Shown here: positions 9,505-19,750 of the stretch, piece after piece
Position numbering within the stretch: the first letter of the stretch is position 1
Layout of the letters: each line of letters begins with the position of its first letter
DNA from: Telmatospirillum sp. J64-1
GTDB lineage: Bacteria; Pseudomonadota; Alphaproteobacteria; Rhodospirillales; Magnetospirillaceae
Length of the DNA stretch: 64,000 nt
Reading direction: 5' to 3'
Assembly: GCF_006980715.1 (NCBI RefSeq)
Contig: NZ_SBHN01000018.1
Location: 51,347 to 115,346, forward strand
Made by a program: the position numbers and the translations under genes
Notes under the pieces: model-generated
Database searches by the model: none
What the model was told of the DNA's origin: nothing
The model's input: only the letters and a program-made list of their open reading frames with translations

Positions 9505-9909
9505 TTACGGCGCGGAGGAAGAGGAAGTCGAGCCGGCGTCGCGCGCGTTCTGCGCCTGCACCTCGGCTTCCCGGCGGCGCAGGGTCTCGCTTTCACGCAA
9601 TTCGTCCATGATGTTGCGTTCCCACAGCTTCAGGTCGGTACGGTAGGCCGCACGCCCGATCATATGGGCCGCCACCGGCGCCGTCAGCAACAGGAACAGA
9701 ATGGCCGCGACGGCGCGCGAGGCGACCGCCACGTCGACGAAATGAATCCCCACGGCGGCCAGCACCAGACCCGCCCCCAGCGTGCCGGCCTTGGTCGAGG
9801 CATGCATGCGGATGATCAGGTCGGGCATGCGCAGCAGGCCCAGCCCGGCGATGCAGACCAGGGCACTGCCGATCACCATCAGGATGGCGGTGATGATGTC
9901 AACGATCAT
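9505..9909 (-). CDS. mnhG: Mrp-type Na+/H+ antiporter subunit G
   Basis: 134 residues with three hydrophobic segments. LLRMPDLIIRMHASTKAGTLG is the signature region of MnhG/PhaG. A polar C-terminal tail ends in a serine run. It overlaps the start region of mnhF (9899) and closes the seven-gene Mrp operon. The complex exchanges cytoplasmic Na+ (or K+) for protons at the inner membrane. Confidence 0.93.
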   Translation of the reverse strand: MIVDIITAILMVIGSALVCIAGLGLLRMPDLIIRMHASTKAGTLGAGLVLAAVGIHFVDVAVASRAVAAILFLLLTAPVAAHMIGRAAYRTDLKLWERNIMDELRESETLRRREAEVQAQNARDAGSTSSSSAP

Positions 9910-10258
9910 CCTTGTTCTCCTGCAGCTTGTCCTGCACGTCCTTGCTGTGCAGCGGGGCCTTGGCCTGGAGGGAACGCCGCTCGGCGTAGCGGGCGAAGGC
10001 CACCGTTCCCAGGAAGCCGACCAGGGCCAGGGCGATGGCCACGTCCAGGATTGCCGGTTCGCCGGTCGCCACCGCCAGGACGGCGATGAAGCTGACCGCC
10101 AGCACGGTGATGAAGTCCAGCGCCACCACGCGGTCGGCCAGGGTCGGGCCGATCGTCAGGCGGATCAGGCCGAAAGCCAGGCCGATCAGGAGCAACAGCA
10201 GCGAGAACATCGAGGCCCAGCCGATGAGGCCGCCGCCAAAGGCTTCAACCAAGCTCAT
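9899..10258 (-). CDS. mnhF: Mrp-type Na+/H+ antiporter subunit F
   Basis: 119 residues, three transmembrane segments. GPTLADRVVALDFITVLAV is the conserved MnhF core. The ATG at 10258 overlaps the mnhE stop by four bases, which fixes the start although the frame stays open further upstream. Confidence 0.92.
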   Translation of the reverse strand: MSLVEAFGGGLIGWASMFSLLLLLIGLAFGLIRLTIGPTLADRVVALDFITVLAVSFIAVLAVATGEPAILDVAIALALVGFLGTVAFARYAERRSLQAKAPLHSKDVQDKLQENKDDR

Positions 10259-10728
10259 CGCAGCACCTCCAGCACCCGGCGTTCCATGCCTTCCTTGACC
10301 TGACGGCGGATGTCGTCGGGATCGTCGATGAACATGGCATGGACATAGAGAATGGACTTGTCGTCGGACAATTCCAGGCTGAGCGTGCCCGGCGTCAGCG
10401 AGATCAGGTTGGCGGTCAGCATGATTTCCAGATCGGTCTTGGCATCCAGCTTCACCGCGATAATGCCCGGGCGGCTCTTGTGCGAGGGCGTCACCACGTC
10501 CCACACCACCTGGATGCTGGACATGACCAGATCATAGAGGAAGAAGGTCGCCAGCCGTATCCCCGCCACCAGACGCCCGAAATAGGCGCTGGAACCGTAA
10601 AGCGGACGGCTCACCCACAGGGCGAAATAGCCGATGACGAAGCCGAAGATCAGGTTGCCCAGGCTGTAGCCGCCGGTAACGACGGCCCAGCCCAAGGCAA
10701 GCATCAGGTTGAGCATGAACAGGGTCAT
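10255..10728 (-). CDS. mnhE: Mrp-type Na+/H+ antiporter subunit E
   Basis: 157 residues. An N-terminal pair of membrane helices (LMLALGWAVVTG and GFVIGYFALWV) is followed by a soluble domain with LTANLISLTPGTLSLEL, the MnhE signature. The ATG at 10728 overlaps the mnhD stop by four bases. Confidence 0.92.
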   Translation of the reverse strand: MTLFMLNLMLALGWAVVTGGYSLGNLIFGFVIGYFALWVSRPLYGSSAYFGRLVAGIRLATFFLYDLVMSSIQVVWDVVTPSHKSRPGIIAVKLDAKTDLEIMLTANLISLTPGTLSLELSDDKSILYVHAMFIDDPDDIRRQVKEGMERRVLEVLR

Positions 10729-12221
10729 GGGCGCACTCCCAGCACGGCCTCGACATAGGCCGAGGGATCGAGAAGCTGCGCGGCCGCACGCTCGGCCACG
10801 ATCCAGAACGGCTCGACCCACAGGCCGATGATCACCGTCATGACGGCCAGGACCACCACCGGACCCAGCAGCAGCCAGCCTTCACGCCGCGTCAGGCGCC
10901 GTTCCACCATGCCCTCGGGAGCGGGCTTCCAGAAGGCTTCGCCCCAGATCTTGGTCATCGAGAAGATGGTCAGCAGGCCGACCACCAGCACCACGCCGGC
11001 CGCCACCCATTCTTCCAGGCGCAACGAGCCCTCGAGGATGAACAGCTTGGCCCAGAAACCCGACAGCGGCGGGAAACCGGCCAGCGAGAAGGCGGGGATC
11101 AGGAACAGCACGCCCAGCAGCGGCGCCCGCTTGTACAGACCGCCGATCTGCGACAGGTCGGCCGATCCGGTCAGGCGCTTGGCCACGCCACCGACGAAGA
11201 ACAGGTTGGCCTTCACGATGATGTGGTGAACCAGATAGAAGACCGCCCCGGCCAGCGCCGTGGTGCTCATCAGCGCCAAGCCCAGCACCATGTAGCCGAT
11301 CTGGCTGATGATGTGGAAGGACAGGATGCGGCGGATCTCGTTCTGCGCGGCGGCGCCCAGAACGCCCGTGATCATGGTCAGCGCGGCCACCCACAGCAGG
11401 ATTTCATGGGTGAAGCCCACATCGGTGGAGAAGACCAGGGTGAACAGGCGAATCAGGGCATAGACGCCGACCTTGGTCAGCAGCCCGGCGAAGACCGCCG
11501 AAATCGCCACCGGCGGCGTGTGATAGCTGGCCGGCAGCCAGAAGAACAGCGGGAAGACCGCCGACTTGATGCCGAAGCCGACCATGAACATCACCGCGAT
11601 GGCAGCGACCAGTCCGGGATTACCCACCTCCTGGATGCGGCCGTGCAGGTCGGCCATGTTCAGCGTGCCGGTCATGCCGTAGAGCAGGCCGACCGCCGAA
11701 AGGAAGGAAATGGTCGAGACCAGGTTCAGCGCCACGTATTTGACGCCGCCCTTCAGCTGCTCGCGGTCGCCGCCCAGCACCAGCAGGCCGAAGGACGCGA
11801 TCAGCATCACCTCGAACCAGACATAGAGGTTGAACAGGTCACCGGTCAGGAAGGACCCGCAGACGCCGGCCAGCAGCACCTGCAGCATGATGTGATAGCC
11901 CAGCCCCACGCGGCGGCGGTCGATGTCCACCAGCGAATAGACCACGGTGGCAAGGCCGACGATGGCGGTGATCAGCACCATGACCGCGCTCAGGGTATCG
12001 GCCACCAGGGTGATGCCGAAGGGCGCGGGCCAGTTGCTCATCTGGGAAACCAGGATGCCTTCCTGCCAGACGGCCATCATCAGCGCGATGGCGACCACCA
12101 GCAGGCCCACCGAGGCCGCGACGCCGATGGCGCCCTGGACGCGGGGAGAGCTGCGCGTCAGCCCGGCCAGCACGGCGGCGGACAGAGGCAGCAGCATGGG
12201 CAGGATAAGAAGCCAACTCAC
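10725..12221 (-). CDS. mnhD: Mrp-type Na+/H+ antiporter subunit D
   Basis: 498 residues, about 14 membrane helices, homologous to the proton-pumping NuoM/NuoN family. The conserved helix with KVGVYALIRLF and the EIRRILSFHIISQIGYM block identify the antiporter module. The start is a GTG at 12221 overlapping the mnhC TGA, with AGGAGG upstream inside mnhC. Confidence 0.94.
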   Translation of the reverse strand: MSWLLILPMLLPLSAAVLAGLTRSSPRVQGAIGVAASVGLLVVAIALMMAVWQEGILVSQMSNWPAPFGITLVADTLSAVMVLITAIVGLATVVYSLVDIDRRRVGLGYHIMLQVLLAGVCGSFLTGDLFNLYVWFEVMLIASFGLLVLGGDREQLKGGVKYVALNLVSTISFLSAVGLLYGMTGTLNMADLHGRIQEVGNPGLVAAIAVMFMVGFGIKSAVFPLFFWLPASYHTPPVAISAVFAGLLTKVGVYALIRLFTLVFSTDVGFTHEILLWVAALTMITGVLGAAAQNEIRRILSFHIISQIGYMVLGLALMSTTALAGAVFYLVHHIIVKANLFFVGGVAKRLTGSADLSQIGGLYKRAPLLGVLFLIPAFSLAGFPPLSGFWAKLFILEGSLRLEEWVAAGVVLVVGLLTIFSMTKIWGEAFWKPAPEGMVERRLTRREGWLLLGPVVVLAVMTVIIGLWVEPFWIVAERAAAQLLDPSAYVEAVLGVRP

Positions 12222-12589
12222 TTCATGCCCTCCTCACCACTGCCAGGCCCACCTTCGGGCATGGCTTCGGTATCCAGCGTGGCCACTTCCTGCCAGGCGC
12301 GGTAGGCCAGGACCAGGGCGAACGCCACCAGGCCGAAGCTGATGACGATGGCGGTCAGGATCAGGGCCTGCGGTAGCGGATTGGCGACCAGTCCCAGCGG
12401 CGCCTGGGCGCCGTCGGGAATGAAGGGCAGATGGCCACGGGTCAGGCGGCCGGAGGAAAAGATGGTCAGGTTGGCAGCGTTGCCGATCATCACCAGCCCC
12501 AGCATGAATCGCATCAGGCTGCGGCTGAGCATGAGCCAGACGCTGCCGGCGGTCAGAACGCCGACCAGCAGGGCGAGAAGGATTTCCAT
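12218..12589 (-). CDS. mnhC: Mrp-type Na+/H+ antiporter subunit C
   Basis: 123 residues, three membrane helices, NuoK-like. MLGLVMIGNAANLTIF and LPQALILTAIVISFG are the family blocks. A polar, acidic tail of about 20 residues carries the SD for mnhD. Confidence 0.94.
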   Translation of the reverse strand: MEILLALLVGVLTAGSVWLMLSRSLMRFMLGLVMIGNAANLTIFSSGRLTRGHLPFIPDGAQAPLGLVANPLPQALILTAIVISFGLVAFALVLAYRAWQEVATLDTEAMPEGGPGSGEEGMK

Positions 12590-12590
12590 G

Positions 12591-12986
12591 TCAGCGGCCC
12601 TCCTCTGCGCCCAGCAGGATCGTCAGCACGCCGCCGACCACCACCAGATAGACACCGATGTCGAAGAGGATCGGCGTCCCCAGCGGATACCACCACAGCC
12701 CGGTCAGGAAGGGCAGCCCCTGGAAGGCGGGCAGGACGCCCGCCGTCAAGGCGGCGGCAAGACCGATCATGGCGATACGGCGCGGATCGATCTTCAGCGC
12801 CCGGCGCACTTCCGCGGACGAAAAGGCCATGGAATAGAGCGCCATGCCGGTCGAGGCGATCAGCCCGCCGATGAAGCCGCCGCCCGGCTCGTTATGGCCG
12901 CGCAGAAGCATGAATACGGAAAACACCAGCATCAGCCCGACCAGCAGCCGGGTCGCCGTACGCAGGATCACGGAATCGGTCATCAT
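12591..12986 (-). CDS. mnhB: Mrp-type Na+/H+ antiporter subunit B
   Basis: 131 residues with four hydrophobic segments. The [14 protein letters not shown] motif near residue 29 is the MnhB signature. It overlaps the mnhA stop by four bases. It remains a separate gene here rather than fused to subunit A as in some alphaproteobacterial Pha systems. Confidence 0.93.
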   Translation of the reverse strand: MMTDSVILRTATRLLVGLMLVFSVFMLLRGHNEPGGGFIGGLIASTGMALYSMAFSSAEVRRALKIDPRRIAMIGLAAALTAGVLPAFQGLPFLTGLWWYPLGTPILFDIGVYLVVVGGVLTILLGAEEGR

Positions 12987-15259
12987 TCCCCTCCCACATT
13001 CTTGCGACGGCTGCGGATCAGGGCGAAGGCGGCAAGGCCAGCCATGGCCACCACGACGATTTCTCCCAAGGTATCCACGGCGCGGAAGTCCACCAGGATG
13101 ACGTTGACGATGTTCTGCCCGTGACCGCCGGGATAAGCCGTGCGCTCGAAGAAGTCGGACAGATAACGGTTCATGTCACCGGCCACCACCGCCAGCACCA
13201 GGGCGGAGATCACAACCCCGGAACCGATGGAGATGACGGCGTTGACGATGCCCCGGCGACGGGTCAGGGGCGGCACGTTCTCGACCCTGGGCAGCTTCAG
13301 GAAGATGACGGTGACGATGATCACCAGCAGGGTTTCCACCATCAGCTGGGTCATGGCCACGTCGGCGGCCCCGAAGATCAGGAACAGCAGCGCCACGCCG
13401 ACGCCGATCACGCCCAGCGAGCAGATGGCGGCCAGCCGCGACTTCGCGGTCACGGTGACCAGCACCGCGATCATGATCAGTACCACCAGCCCCCATTCAT
13501 GCAAGGCCGGAGTCAGCACGTTCTGCGGGATGGTGAAGCCGCCCTTGAAGAGCATGGTGCCGCCCACCGCGACGCCCAGCACGCCGAAGGTCGTCAGCAG
13601 ATAGACCGGCAGCGAGCCGTTCTGCAGCACCCGGGTCTGCCACCACGCCAGGGATTTCAGCCCCACCAGGGTCTTGTCGTAGCTGTTGTCGCCATTGGGC
13701 AGCACGGCGACCAGGGCATTCAGCCCGTTGCGCAGGCGCACCACGCCGAGGAACAGCACGATGCCCAGGCCGAAGGTGATCAGCGACAGGATCAGCGGCA
13801 CGTTGATGCCGTGCCACAGCGACAGGCTGACCGGCACCGGGCGCGCCAGCACACCGGCGACCGCCGGCTCCAGCAGGCCGGAACCGATTCCGGCCGGCGC
13901 CAGGCCGAACAGCAGCCCCATCGTCGCCAGCAAGGCCGGACCGGCGATCATGCGCCAGGGCGCTTCATGCGGCTTGGGCTGAGGCAGGTTCCGCGACAGC
14001 GGGCCGAAGAAGGGCTTGATCGCTACCAAACCGGCCACGACCACCATCAGCGCATTGGCCGCCACGGCCGCCGCCGTCACGAACCATGGCATCACCGCCA
14101 CCGCCACGGCGGCCTCATAGGCCAGTTCCTTGCCGATGAAGCCGAGGAAGGGCGGGAAACCGGCCATGGCGAAACCGGCCGCCAGGGCCGCCGCCGCCGT
14201 CCAGGGCATGGCCTTGTTCAGGCCGCCCAGGCGGTCCACCTCGCGGGTGCCGGTCTCGTGGTCGATGATGCCGACCACCAGGAACAGGGCGCATTTATAC
14301 AGGGCATGGACCAGCAGGAAGGTCATCGCCGCCGTGATCGCCGCCTCGGTGTTCGAACCCAGGAACATGACCAGCGTGCCCAACGCCATCAGCGTGGTAT
14401 GGGCCAGGGCCTGCTTCAGGTCGGTCTGACGCACCGCCATCATCGAGGCCCAGACCGCCGTGATCGCCCCGGCGATGGTCAGCGTCCACGACCATTCCGG
14501 CGTTCCGGCCAGGGCCGGATGCATGCGGGCCAGCAGGTAGACGCCGGCCTTCACCATGGTCGCCGAATGCAGATAGGCCGAAACCGGGGTCGGCGCGGCC
14601 ATGGCATTCGGAAGCCAGAAATGGAAGGGGAACTGCGCCGACTTGGTGAAGGCACCGAGCAGGATCAGGATCAGGATGCCGAGATAGAAGGGATGTTCGC
14701 GCAGGAACTCGCCCTGGGTCAGCACCACGGACAACTGCCAGTCGCCGACCACCACGCCCATCAGCACCAGGCCGCCCAACAGCGCCAGGCCGCCCGAACC
14801 CGTGACCAGCAGCGCCTGCAAGGCATTGCGCCGCGACACCGTCGATTCGTGGTTGAAGCCGATCAGCAGGTAAGAGGTGATCGAGGTCAGTTCCCAGAAC
14901 ACGAACAGCGTGATCAGGTCGTCGGCCAGCACGACGCCCAGCATCGACAGCATGAAGGCGACGAGGAACATGTGGAACCGCCAGAAATTGGGGTCCCCGG
15001 CCATGTACGACCCGGAATAGAGCAGCACCAGCGTGCCCGTACCGGTGATCATCAGGGCAAAGAGCAGACTAAGCCCGTCCAGATACAAAGCCAGGCGGAT
15101 GCCAAGCGACGGAATCCAGTCCACGCCCCACAGCACGGTTTGACCGGCCATGATCGTCGGCAGCTGGGTCGCAAAAACCGCTGCCAAGAGCAGCGGTATG
15201 GCGACAATCACGAAATGAAGCGGCGGAACGCCGTGCGTTCCGCCCCCGGGCGACGCCAT
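12983..15259 (-). CDS. mnhA: Mrp-type Na+/H+ antiporter subunit A
   Basis: 758 residues, the large NuoL-like subunit. The N-terminal proton-conducting module includes [18 protein letters not shown] and the [20 protein letters not shown] block. The C-terminal part carries the DUF4040-type and MnhB-like extension ending [25 protein letters not shown] lies upstream of the ATG. It works with B to G as one hetero-oligomeric membrane antiporter for pH and sodium homeostasis. Confidence 0.95.
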   Translation of the reverse strand: MASPGGGTHGVPPLHFVIVAIPLLLAAVFATQLPTIMAGQTVLWGVDWIPSLGIRLALYLDGLSLLFALMITGTGTLVLLYSGSYMAGDPNFWRFHMFLVAFMLSMLGVVLADDLITLFVFWELTSITSYLLIGFNHESTVSRRNALQALLVTGSGGLALLGGLVLMGVVVGDWQLSVVLTQGEFLREHPFYLGILILILLGAFTKSAQFPFHFWLPNAMAAPTPVSAYLHSATMVKAGVYLLARMHPALAGTPEWSWTLTIAGAITAVWASMMAVRQTDLKQALAHTTLMALGTLVMFLGSNTEAAITAAMTFLLVHALYKCALFLVVGIIDHETGTREVDRLGGLNKAMPWTAAAALAAGFAMAGFPPFLGFIGKELAYEAAVAVAVMPWFVTAAAVAANALMVVVAGLVAIKPFFGPLSRNLPQPKPHEAPWRMIAGPALLATMGLLFGLAPAGIGSGLLEPAVAGVLARPVPVSLSLWHGINVPLILSLITFGLGIVLFLGVVRLRNGLNALVAVLPNGDNSYDKTLVGLKSLAWWQTRVLQNGSLPVYLLTTFGVLGVAVGGTMLFKGGFTIPQNVLTPALHEWGLVVLIMIAVLVTVTAKSRLAAICSLGVIGVGVALLFLIFGAADVAMTQLMVETLLVIIVTVIFLKLPRVENVPPLTRRRGIVNAVISIGSGVVISALVLAVVAGDMNRYLSDFFERTAYPGGHGQNIVNVILVDFRAVDTLGEIVVVAMAGLAAFALIRSRRKNVGGE

Positions 15260-15275
15260 GTAAAGCTCCCTCCGT

Positions 15276-15539
15276 TCAATGAATCAGGAAGACGGGTCTA
15301 CGGACCGAGCGTACAACGTCCTGGGTGGTACCCCCAAAGACGCGCCGCATCAAGATATTGGATGAGCGGATACCCATTAAAATCGATTCGCCGCCGCCCT
15401 GGGGCAGGACACCGGCACGGAACCGGGAGGCCGCATCGGACAGGAAGGCATCGTGGCGCGGACCGGGACAGAGGTCATACCCCACTTTTGGGGGATGATC
15501 AGATGAACCGTCCATCCCCTCCAGGATGCGTATTCTCAT
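15276..15539 (-). CDS. Short protein with a UspA-like C-terminus (truncated universal stress protein?)
   Basis: 87 residues. The last 40 (SILMGIRSSNILMRRVFGG, then TTQDVV and RPVFLIH) look like the final helix and strand of a universal stress protein. The N-terminal half shows no Usp fold and the usual ATP-binding loop is absent, so this may be a decayed Usp. However, a perfect GGAGGT lies eight bases before the ATG and the stop falls 16 bases before mnhA, so it is probably translated as the first gene of the antiporter operon. Confidence 0.45.
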   Translation of the reverse strand: MRIRILEGMDGSSDHPPKVGYDLCPGPRHDAFLSDAASRFRAGVLPQGGGESILMGIRSSNILMRRVFGGTTQDVVRSVRRPVFLIH

Positions 15540-15872
15540 GTCGCAATACCTCCACAGCCAGATTGCTGTCCGCAGTCATATGGGCACCGCCAGGATGATA
15601 GGTAAGACGGCGACAAAATCAAACGCATTCGCAAAAAATCGGTAACTAATGGAAAGCATTAGCAGCAGAGACAGCTATGGCTATCCTCATCCAGTTCGCG
15701 CCGCGCACCCGCCATGACTGTACGGAACGCCGCCGCGACACCACGAGGACCATGGGATCCGGAACTCCTCTAGGACAGACCATCCCCCTCCGCTTTCTAC
15801 CGCTTTCGATAGACGGAAGCGGCCTCGCCCTGTAATACTGCCACGAGAATGATGGGCAAATCCGAGGGGAAA
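15540..15872. other. Divergent intergenic region between the mnh operon and the pilus plus-strand operon
   Basis: About 330 bases with locally lower GC (15595-15665). It must hold the outward promoters of both operons, but no confident -35/-10 pair could be picked. No RNA gene or repeat was seen. Confidence 0.4.
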
Positions 15873-17075
15873 ATGGGGCGCCTCGAACGGCGACGGACGC
15901 GCGGGCTGCGTGGCTGGCGGGCGGTGCTGCCGCTTGCCGCGGTCATGGCTTCCTTGACCGCCCTTCCCCTTTCCGCCGAAACCGGCACCGCGCCGGATTG
16001 CCTCGCCCTCGCCCCGCAGGCCGAGGCCCGCCACGCCCTGCCCTCCGGCCTGCTGAGCGCCATCGGCCTGGCCGAATCGGGCCGCCGCGAGGACGGCCGC
16101 GCCACCGCCTGGCCCTGGACCATCAACAGCGAGGGCGAAGGCCAGGCCTTCCCGACCAAGAGCGAGGCCATGGACGCGGCGCGCAAGCTGCTGCGGTCGG
16201 GCGTGACGCGGCTGGACCTGGGCTGCATGCAGATCAACATGGGCTGGCATCCCGACGCCTTCGTCACCCTGGACGAGGCCTTCGACCCGGCAACCAATCT
16301 GGACTACGCCGCCCGCCACCTGCTGCACCTGTACCAGCGCCATGGCGACTGGCCCTCGGCCATCCGCAACTATCACAGCGGCGATGCCGAACGCGGCCGG
16401 GCCTATCTGCGGCGCGTGGCCGCCCTGTGGCCGGGCGGCTATCCCTTCGCCGCCGCCGAACTGGAACTGAACAGCGCCGAGAAGGTGCAGGTCCGCGCCC
16501 TGCCCCTGCGCGAGGCCTCCGAGGCCCTGCGCCAGGGCGATTACGCCCGCGCCCTCGGCCTCTACCGCGCCATCCTGCAGGACCACCCCGACGACCGCAC
16601 CGCGCGGGCGGGGCTGGCCCTGACCCTGCAGCGCCAGGGCCATGCCGGACCGGCCCTGGCGGCCTGGATGGAGCTGCTGGCGCTGGAACCGGACGGCATC
16701 GCCATCGGCCAGATTCTGCCGCTGCTCGCCGCGCTGCCGCCGGAGACGGCGGAGGCCCGCCTGGGCGAGATGCTCCGCTTCGCCCCACGCTCGCCGCAGC
16801 TTCTCGCCGCCCTGGCCGAGCGCCGGGCAGCGGCGGGCCAGGACAAGGACGCCGCCGCCCTGTGGATCCAGGCCGCGCGCCTGGCGGGCGGCGAGCCGCT
16901 GCATCACCTCAACGCCGCCATTGCCCTGGACCGCGCCGGGGAGATCCGCCCGGCCCTGGACCATTACCAGGCATTCCTGGACCTCTATCACCGCGCCCCG
17001 GTGCCGCTGGCGACCCCGCTGGCGTCCATTCGCGCCCGCGCCGCCCATCTGCGCGGCCTTGCCGCCGGACAGTAA
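15873..17075 (+). CDS. Periplasmic lytic transglycosylase (SLT fold) with TPR repeats
   Basis: 400 residues. A basic N-terminus and hydrophobic stretch (VLPLAAVMASLTALPLSA) form a signal peptide. The SLT domain has the catalytic glutamate in SAIGLAESGR and the GCMQINMGWHPDAF block. The C-terminal half is a series of TPR-like helices (EASEALRQGDYARALGLYRA). The enzyme would cleave peptidoglycan glycan strands to make room for pilus assembly. It sits 15 bases upstream of pilT. The ATG at 15873 is preferred for its purine-rich GAGGGG upstream; an ATG at 15849 is the alternative. Confidence 0.85.
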   Translation: MGRLERRRTRGLRGWRAVLPLAAVMASLTALPLSAETGTAPDCLALAPQAEARHALPSGLLSAIGLAESGRREDGRATAWPWTINSEGEGQAFPTKSEAMDAARKLLRSGVTRLDLGCMQINMGWHPDAFVTLDEAFDPATNLDYAARHLLHLYQRHGDWPSAIRNYHSGDAERGRAYLRRVAALWPGGYPFAAAELELNSAEKVQVRALPLREASEALRQGDYARALGLYRAILQDHPDDRTARAGLALTLQRQGHAGPALAAWMELLALEPDGIAIGQILPLLAALPPETAEARLGEMLRFAPRSPQLLAALAERRAAAGQDKDAAALWIQAARLAGGEPLHHLNAAIALDRAGEIRPALDHYQAFLDLYHRAPVPLATPLASIRARAAHLRGLAAGQ

Positions 17076-17089
17076 GGAGAGTTGGAGCC

Positions 17090-18283
17090 ATGGAGATCAC
17101 TGAACTTCTCGCCTTCACGCAGCAGCACGGCGCCTCGGACCTCCACCTCATGAGCCTGCGCGAGCCCATGCTGCGCCTGTCGGGCGAGCTGCGTCCGGTC
17201 AAGACCGGCCCGCTTTCGCCCGACATGGTCAAGACCATGCTCTATTCCATCATGACCGAGGAGCAGCGGGCCGAATTCGAGCGCGACCTGGAAAGCGACT
17301 TCGCCATTTCCTTCGGCGACAGCGCCCGCTTCCGCGTCAACGCCTTCACCACCATCACCGGGGCAGGTGCCGTCTTCCGCACCATTCCCACCGTCGTGCC
17401 CTCGCTGGAGAAGCTGGGTGCGCCGGAGATCTTCAAGAAATTCGCCGCCCTCGAGAAAGGGCTGGTGCTGGTCACCGGCCCCACCGGCTCGGGCAAGTCC
17501 ACCACCCTGGCGGCGATGATCAACCATATCAACGAGACCCAGAACAAGCATATCCTGACCATCGAGGACCCGGTGGAATTCGTCCACGAGTCCAAATGCT
17601 CGCTGATCAATCACCGCGAGGTCGGGCGCCATACCAAGTCCTTCGCCCGCGCCTTAAAAAGCGCCCTGCGCGAGGACCCGGACGTGATCCTGGTCGGCGA
17701 GATGCGCGACCACGAGACCATCAGCCTGGCGCTGACCGCCGCCGAGACCGGCCATCTGGTCATGGGAACGCTGCATACCAGTTCGGCGGCCAAGACCGTG
17801 GACCGCATCATCGACGTCTTCCCCGGCAGCGACAAGGACATGGTCCGCACCATGCTGGCCGGCTCGCTGCAAGCCGTCATCTCGCAGACGCTGCTGAAGA
17901 AGACCGGCGGCGGGCGCGTCGCCGCCCATGACATCCTGGTCGGCACCGATGCCGTGCGCAACCTGATCCGCGAGAACAAGATCCCCCAGGTCTTCTCGAT
18001 GATGCAGGTCGGCCAGCGTTATGGCATGCAGACCATGCAGGATGCCGTGCGCAAGCTGGTGGAACAGGGTCTGGTGGCGCCCGAGGAAATGGAGCGCTTC
18101 GCCCCCGCCGGTGGCGGCGATACCCCGCCTTCTCCCCAGCAGGCCGTGCCGCGCCCCCAACCGACCCCAGCCCCTTCCCCCGCGCTCCCCCCCGCCCCCC
18201 GGCCGGAACCGCCACGCGAAATGGCGATGGCCGGGGCGGAGGACGGCGCCAAGCCGCGCAAGGGCCTGCGCTCGTTCTTCTAG
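17090..18283 (+). CDS. pilT: Type IV pilus retraction ATPase, PilT type
   Basis: 397 residues. Walker A is GPTGSGKSTT (130-139), the Walker B region is DVILVGEMRD, and the PilT hallmark is VRNLIRENKIPQVFSMMQ. Hexameric PilT ATPases power pilus retraction at the inner membrane base. The last 50 residues are a proline-rich tail, longer than in typical PilT. AAGGAG precedes the ATG. It is followed immediately by a PilU-like gene. Confidence 0.93.
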   Translation: MEITELLAFTQQHGASDLHLMSLREPMLRLSGELRPVKTGPLSPDMVKTMLYSIMTEEQRAEFERDLESDFAISFGDSARFRVNAFTTITGAGAVFRTIPTVVPSLEKLGAPEIFKKFAALEKGLVLVTGPTGSGKSTTLAAMINHINETQNKHILTIEDPVEFVHESKCSLINHREVGRHTKSFARALKSALREDPDVILVGEMRDHETISLALTAAETGHLVMGTLHTSSAAKTVDRIIDVFPGSDKDMVRTMLAGSLQAVISQTLLKKTGGGRVAAHDILVGTDAVRNLIRENKIPQVFSMMQVGQRYGMQTMQDAVRKLVEQGLVAPEEMERFAPAGGGDTPPSPQQAVPRPQPTPAPSPALPPAPRPEPPREMAMAGAEDGAKPRKGLRSFF

Positions 18284-18295
18284 GAGTTGCCCAGG

Positions 18296-19417
18296 ATGAT
18301 GCTCGAACATTTCCACGGCTGGCTCGCCGCCCTGGCCGAGCCGGGCGGCTCGGACCTCTATGTCACCGTCGGCGCGCCGCCGACCCTGCGCGGCGACCGG
18401 GGCTTCGAGCCGCTGACCGACGGCCCGCTGCAAAAGGGCCATATCACCGGCATCCTGGACGAGCTCCTGACCCCGCCCCAGCGTCACGCCTTTGAGGAAA
18501 CGGGCGAGTTCAACATGGCGACCATGCTCGACGGCATCGGCCGCTTCCGCATCAACATCTTCAAGCAGCGCCAGTTGCCGGGCATGGTGATCCGCAAGAT
18601 CACCACCGAAATCCCCAGCTTCGCGCAATTGAACCTGCCATCCCTGCTGGCCGATCTGGTGATGGAGAAACGCGGCCTGATCATCATGGTCGGCGGCACC
18701 GGATCGGGCAAGTCCACCACGCTGGCGGCGATGATCGGCCATCGCAACGCCGCCGCGCCGGGCCATATCGTGACCATTGAGGACCCGGTGGAATTCGTCC
18801 ACGAGCATCGCCGCTGCATCGTCACCCAGCGCGAGGTCGGCGTCGACACCCTGTCCTTCGAGGCGGCGCTGAAGAACGCCCTGCGCCAGAAGCCCGACGT
18901 GATCCTGCTCGGCGAGATCCGCGATTCCCTGACCATGGAACACGCCCTCAATATCGCCGAGACGGGACATCTCTGCCTGGCGACCCTGCATGCCAACAAT
19001 GCCAACCAAGCCATCGACCGCATCCTCGGTTTCTTCCCCCTGGAAGCCCATTCCCAGGTGCTGCTGAACCTGTCGATGAACCTCAAGGCCCTGCTCTCCC
19101 AGCGCCTGCTGCCCCGGCAGGACGGCGGGCGCATCGCCGCGCTGGAGATCATGCTCAACCAGGGCCTGATCCGCGACCTGATCCGTAAGGGCGAGGTCAA
19201 GGACATCAAGAAGATCATGGCCGAGAACCAGCATCTGGGCATGGTCACCTTCGACCAGGCGATCTTGTCCCTGTGGCAGGACGGCATCATCGACGAAGCC
19301 ACCGCCCTGGCCGAGGCCGACAATCCCGGCGACCTGAAGCTCGCCATCCAGCACCGGCGCGTCGGCGGCGAAAGCGGCGGCCTCAGCGGCGTGGATACCT
19401 CCCGCCTATCACTTTAG
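18296..19417 (+). CDS. pilU: PilU-type accessory retraction ATPase
   Basis: 373 residues, clearly homologous to PilT. Walker A is GGTGSGKSTT and Walker B VILLGEIRD. NQGLIRDLIRKGEVKDIKKIM resembles PilU more than PilT. PilU cooperates with PilT for high-force retraction. AGGAG lies nine bases before the first of two ATGs (18296 and 18299); the pilT stop is 12 bases upstream. Confidence 0.9.
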   Translation: MMLEHFHGWLAALAEPGGSDLYVTVGAPPTLRGDRGFEPLTDGPLQKGHITGILDELLTPPQRHAFEETGEFNMATMLDGIGRFRINIFKQRQLPGMVIRKITTEIPSFAQLNLPSLLADLVMEKRGLIIMVGGTGSGKSTTLAAMIGHRNAAAPGHIVTIEDPVEFVHEHRRCIVTQREVGVDTLSFEAALKNALRQKPDVILLGEIRDSLTMEHALNIAETGHLCLATLHANNANQAIDRILGFFPLEAHSQVLLNLSMNLKALLSQRLLPRQDGGRIAALEIMLNQGLIRDLIRKGEVKDIKKIMAENQHLGMVTFDQAILSLWQDGIIDEATALAEADNPGDLKLAIQHRRVGGESGGLSGVDTSRLSL

Positions 19418-19750
19418 ACAGAGATTCGCCCTCATGCCGCGCGTCCTGCGCAAGCCTGGCACGCCTCCCTTGCATACCCCTCCTCCCCTGCCGCCGCACC
19501 GGCGGCGCACAACCTCGCCCCTCTCCAAGCCATTGATTTGTTTGGAAACATAGGCGAAAACACGGATTTTTCGCAAACCACTAAAATTACTGTGAATTTT
19601 TTCGATAACCTTTCCGCAGTTGTGGCGTGCTTACCCCAAAAGAGGTATTCTTGCTGCCGAAGGTCCGAGTCCGGCGCAGCCGGCACCGGCCAGGAAAAGG
19701 GGGCGCCCCAGCGTGGCGCTTGGATGGTATCTGGAGTGGAGAAACAAGCT
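19418..19750 (+). other. AT-richer leader upstream of the major prepilin
   Basis: About 330 bases between pilU and the prepilin. The section 19535-19640 is notably AT-rich for this genome and probably carries a separate pilin promoter. A sigma-54 GG/GC pair at correct spacing was sought and not found. The prepilin frame is open back to 19538 but shows no conserved sequence there. Confidence 0.4.

Noticed and set aside
13121..15598. An 825-codon plus-strand frame across mnhA
   Set aside because: No domain and extreme His/Gln/Arg content; the minus strand encodes an unmistakable antiporter subunit.
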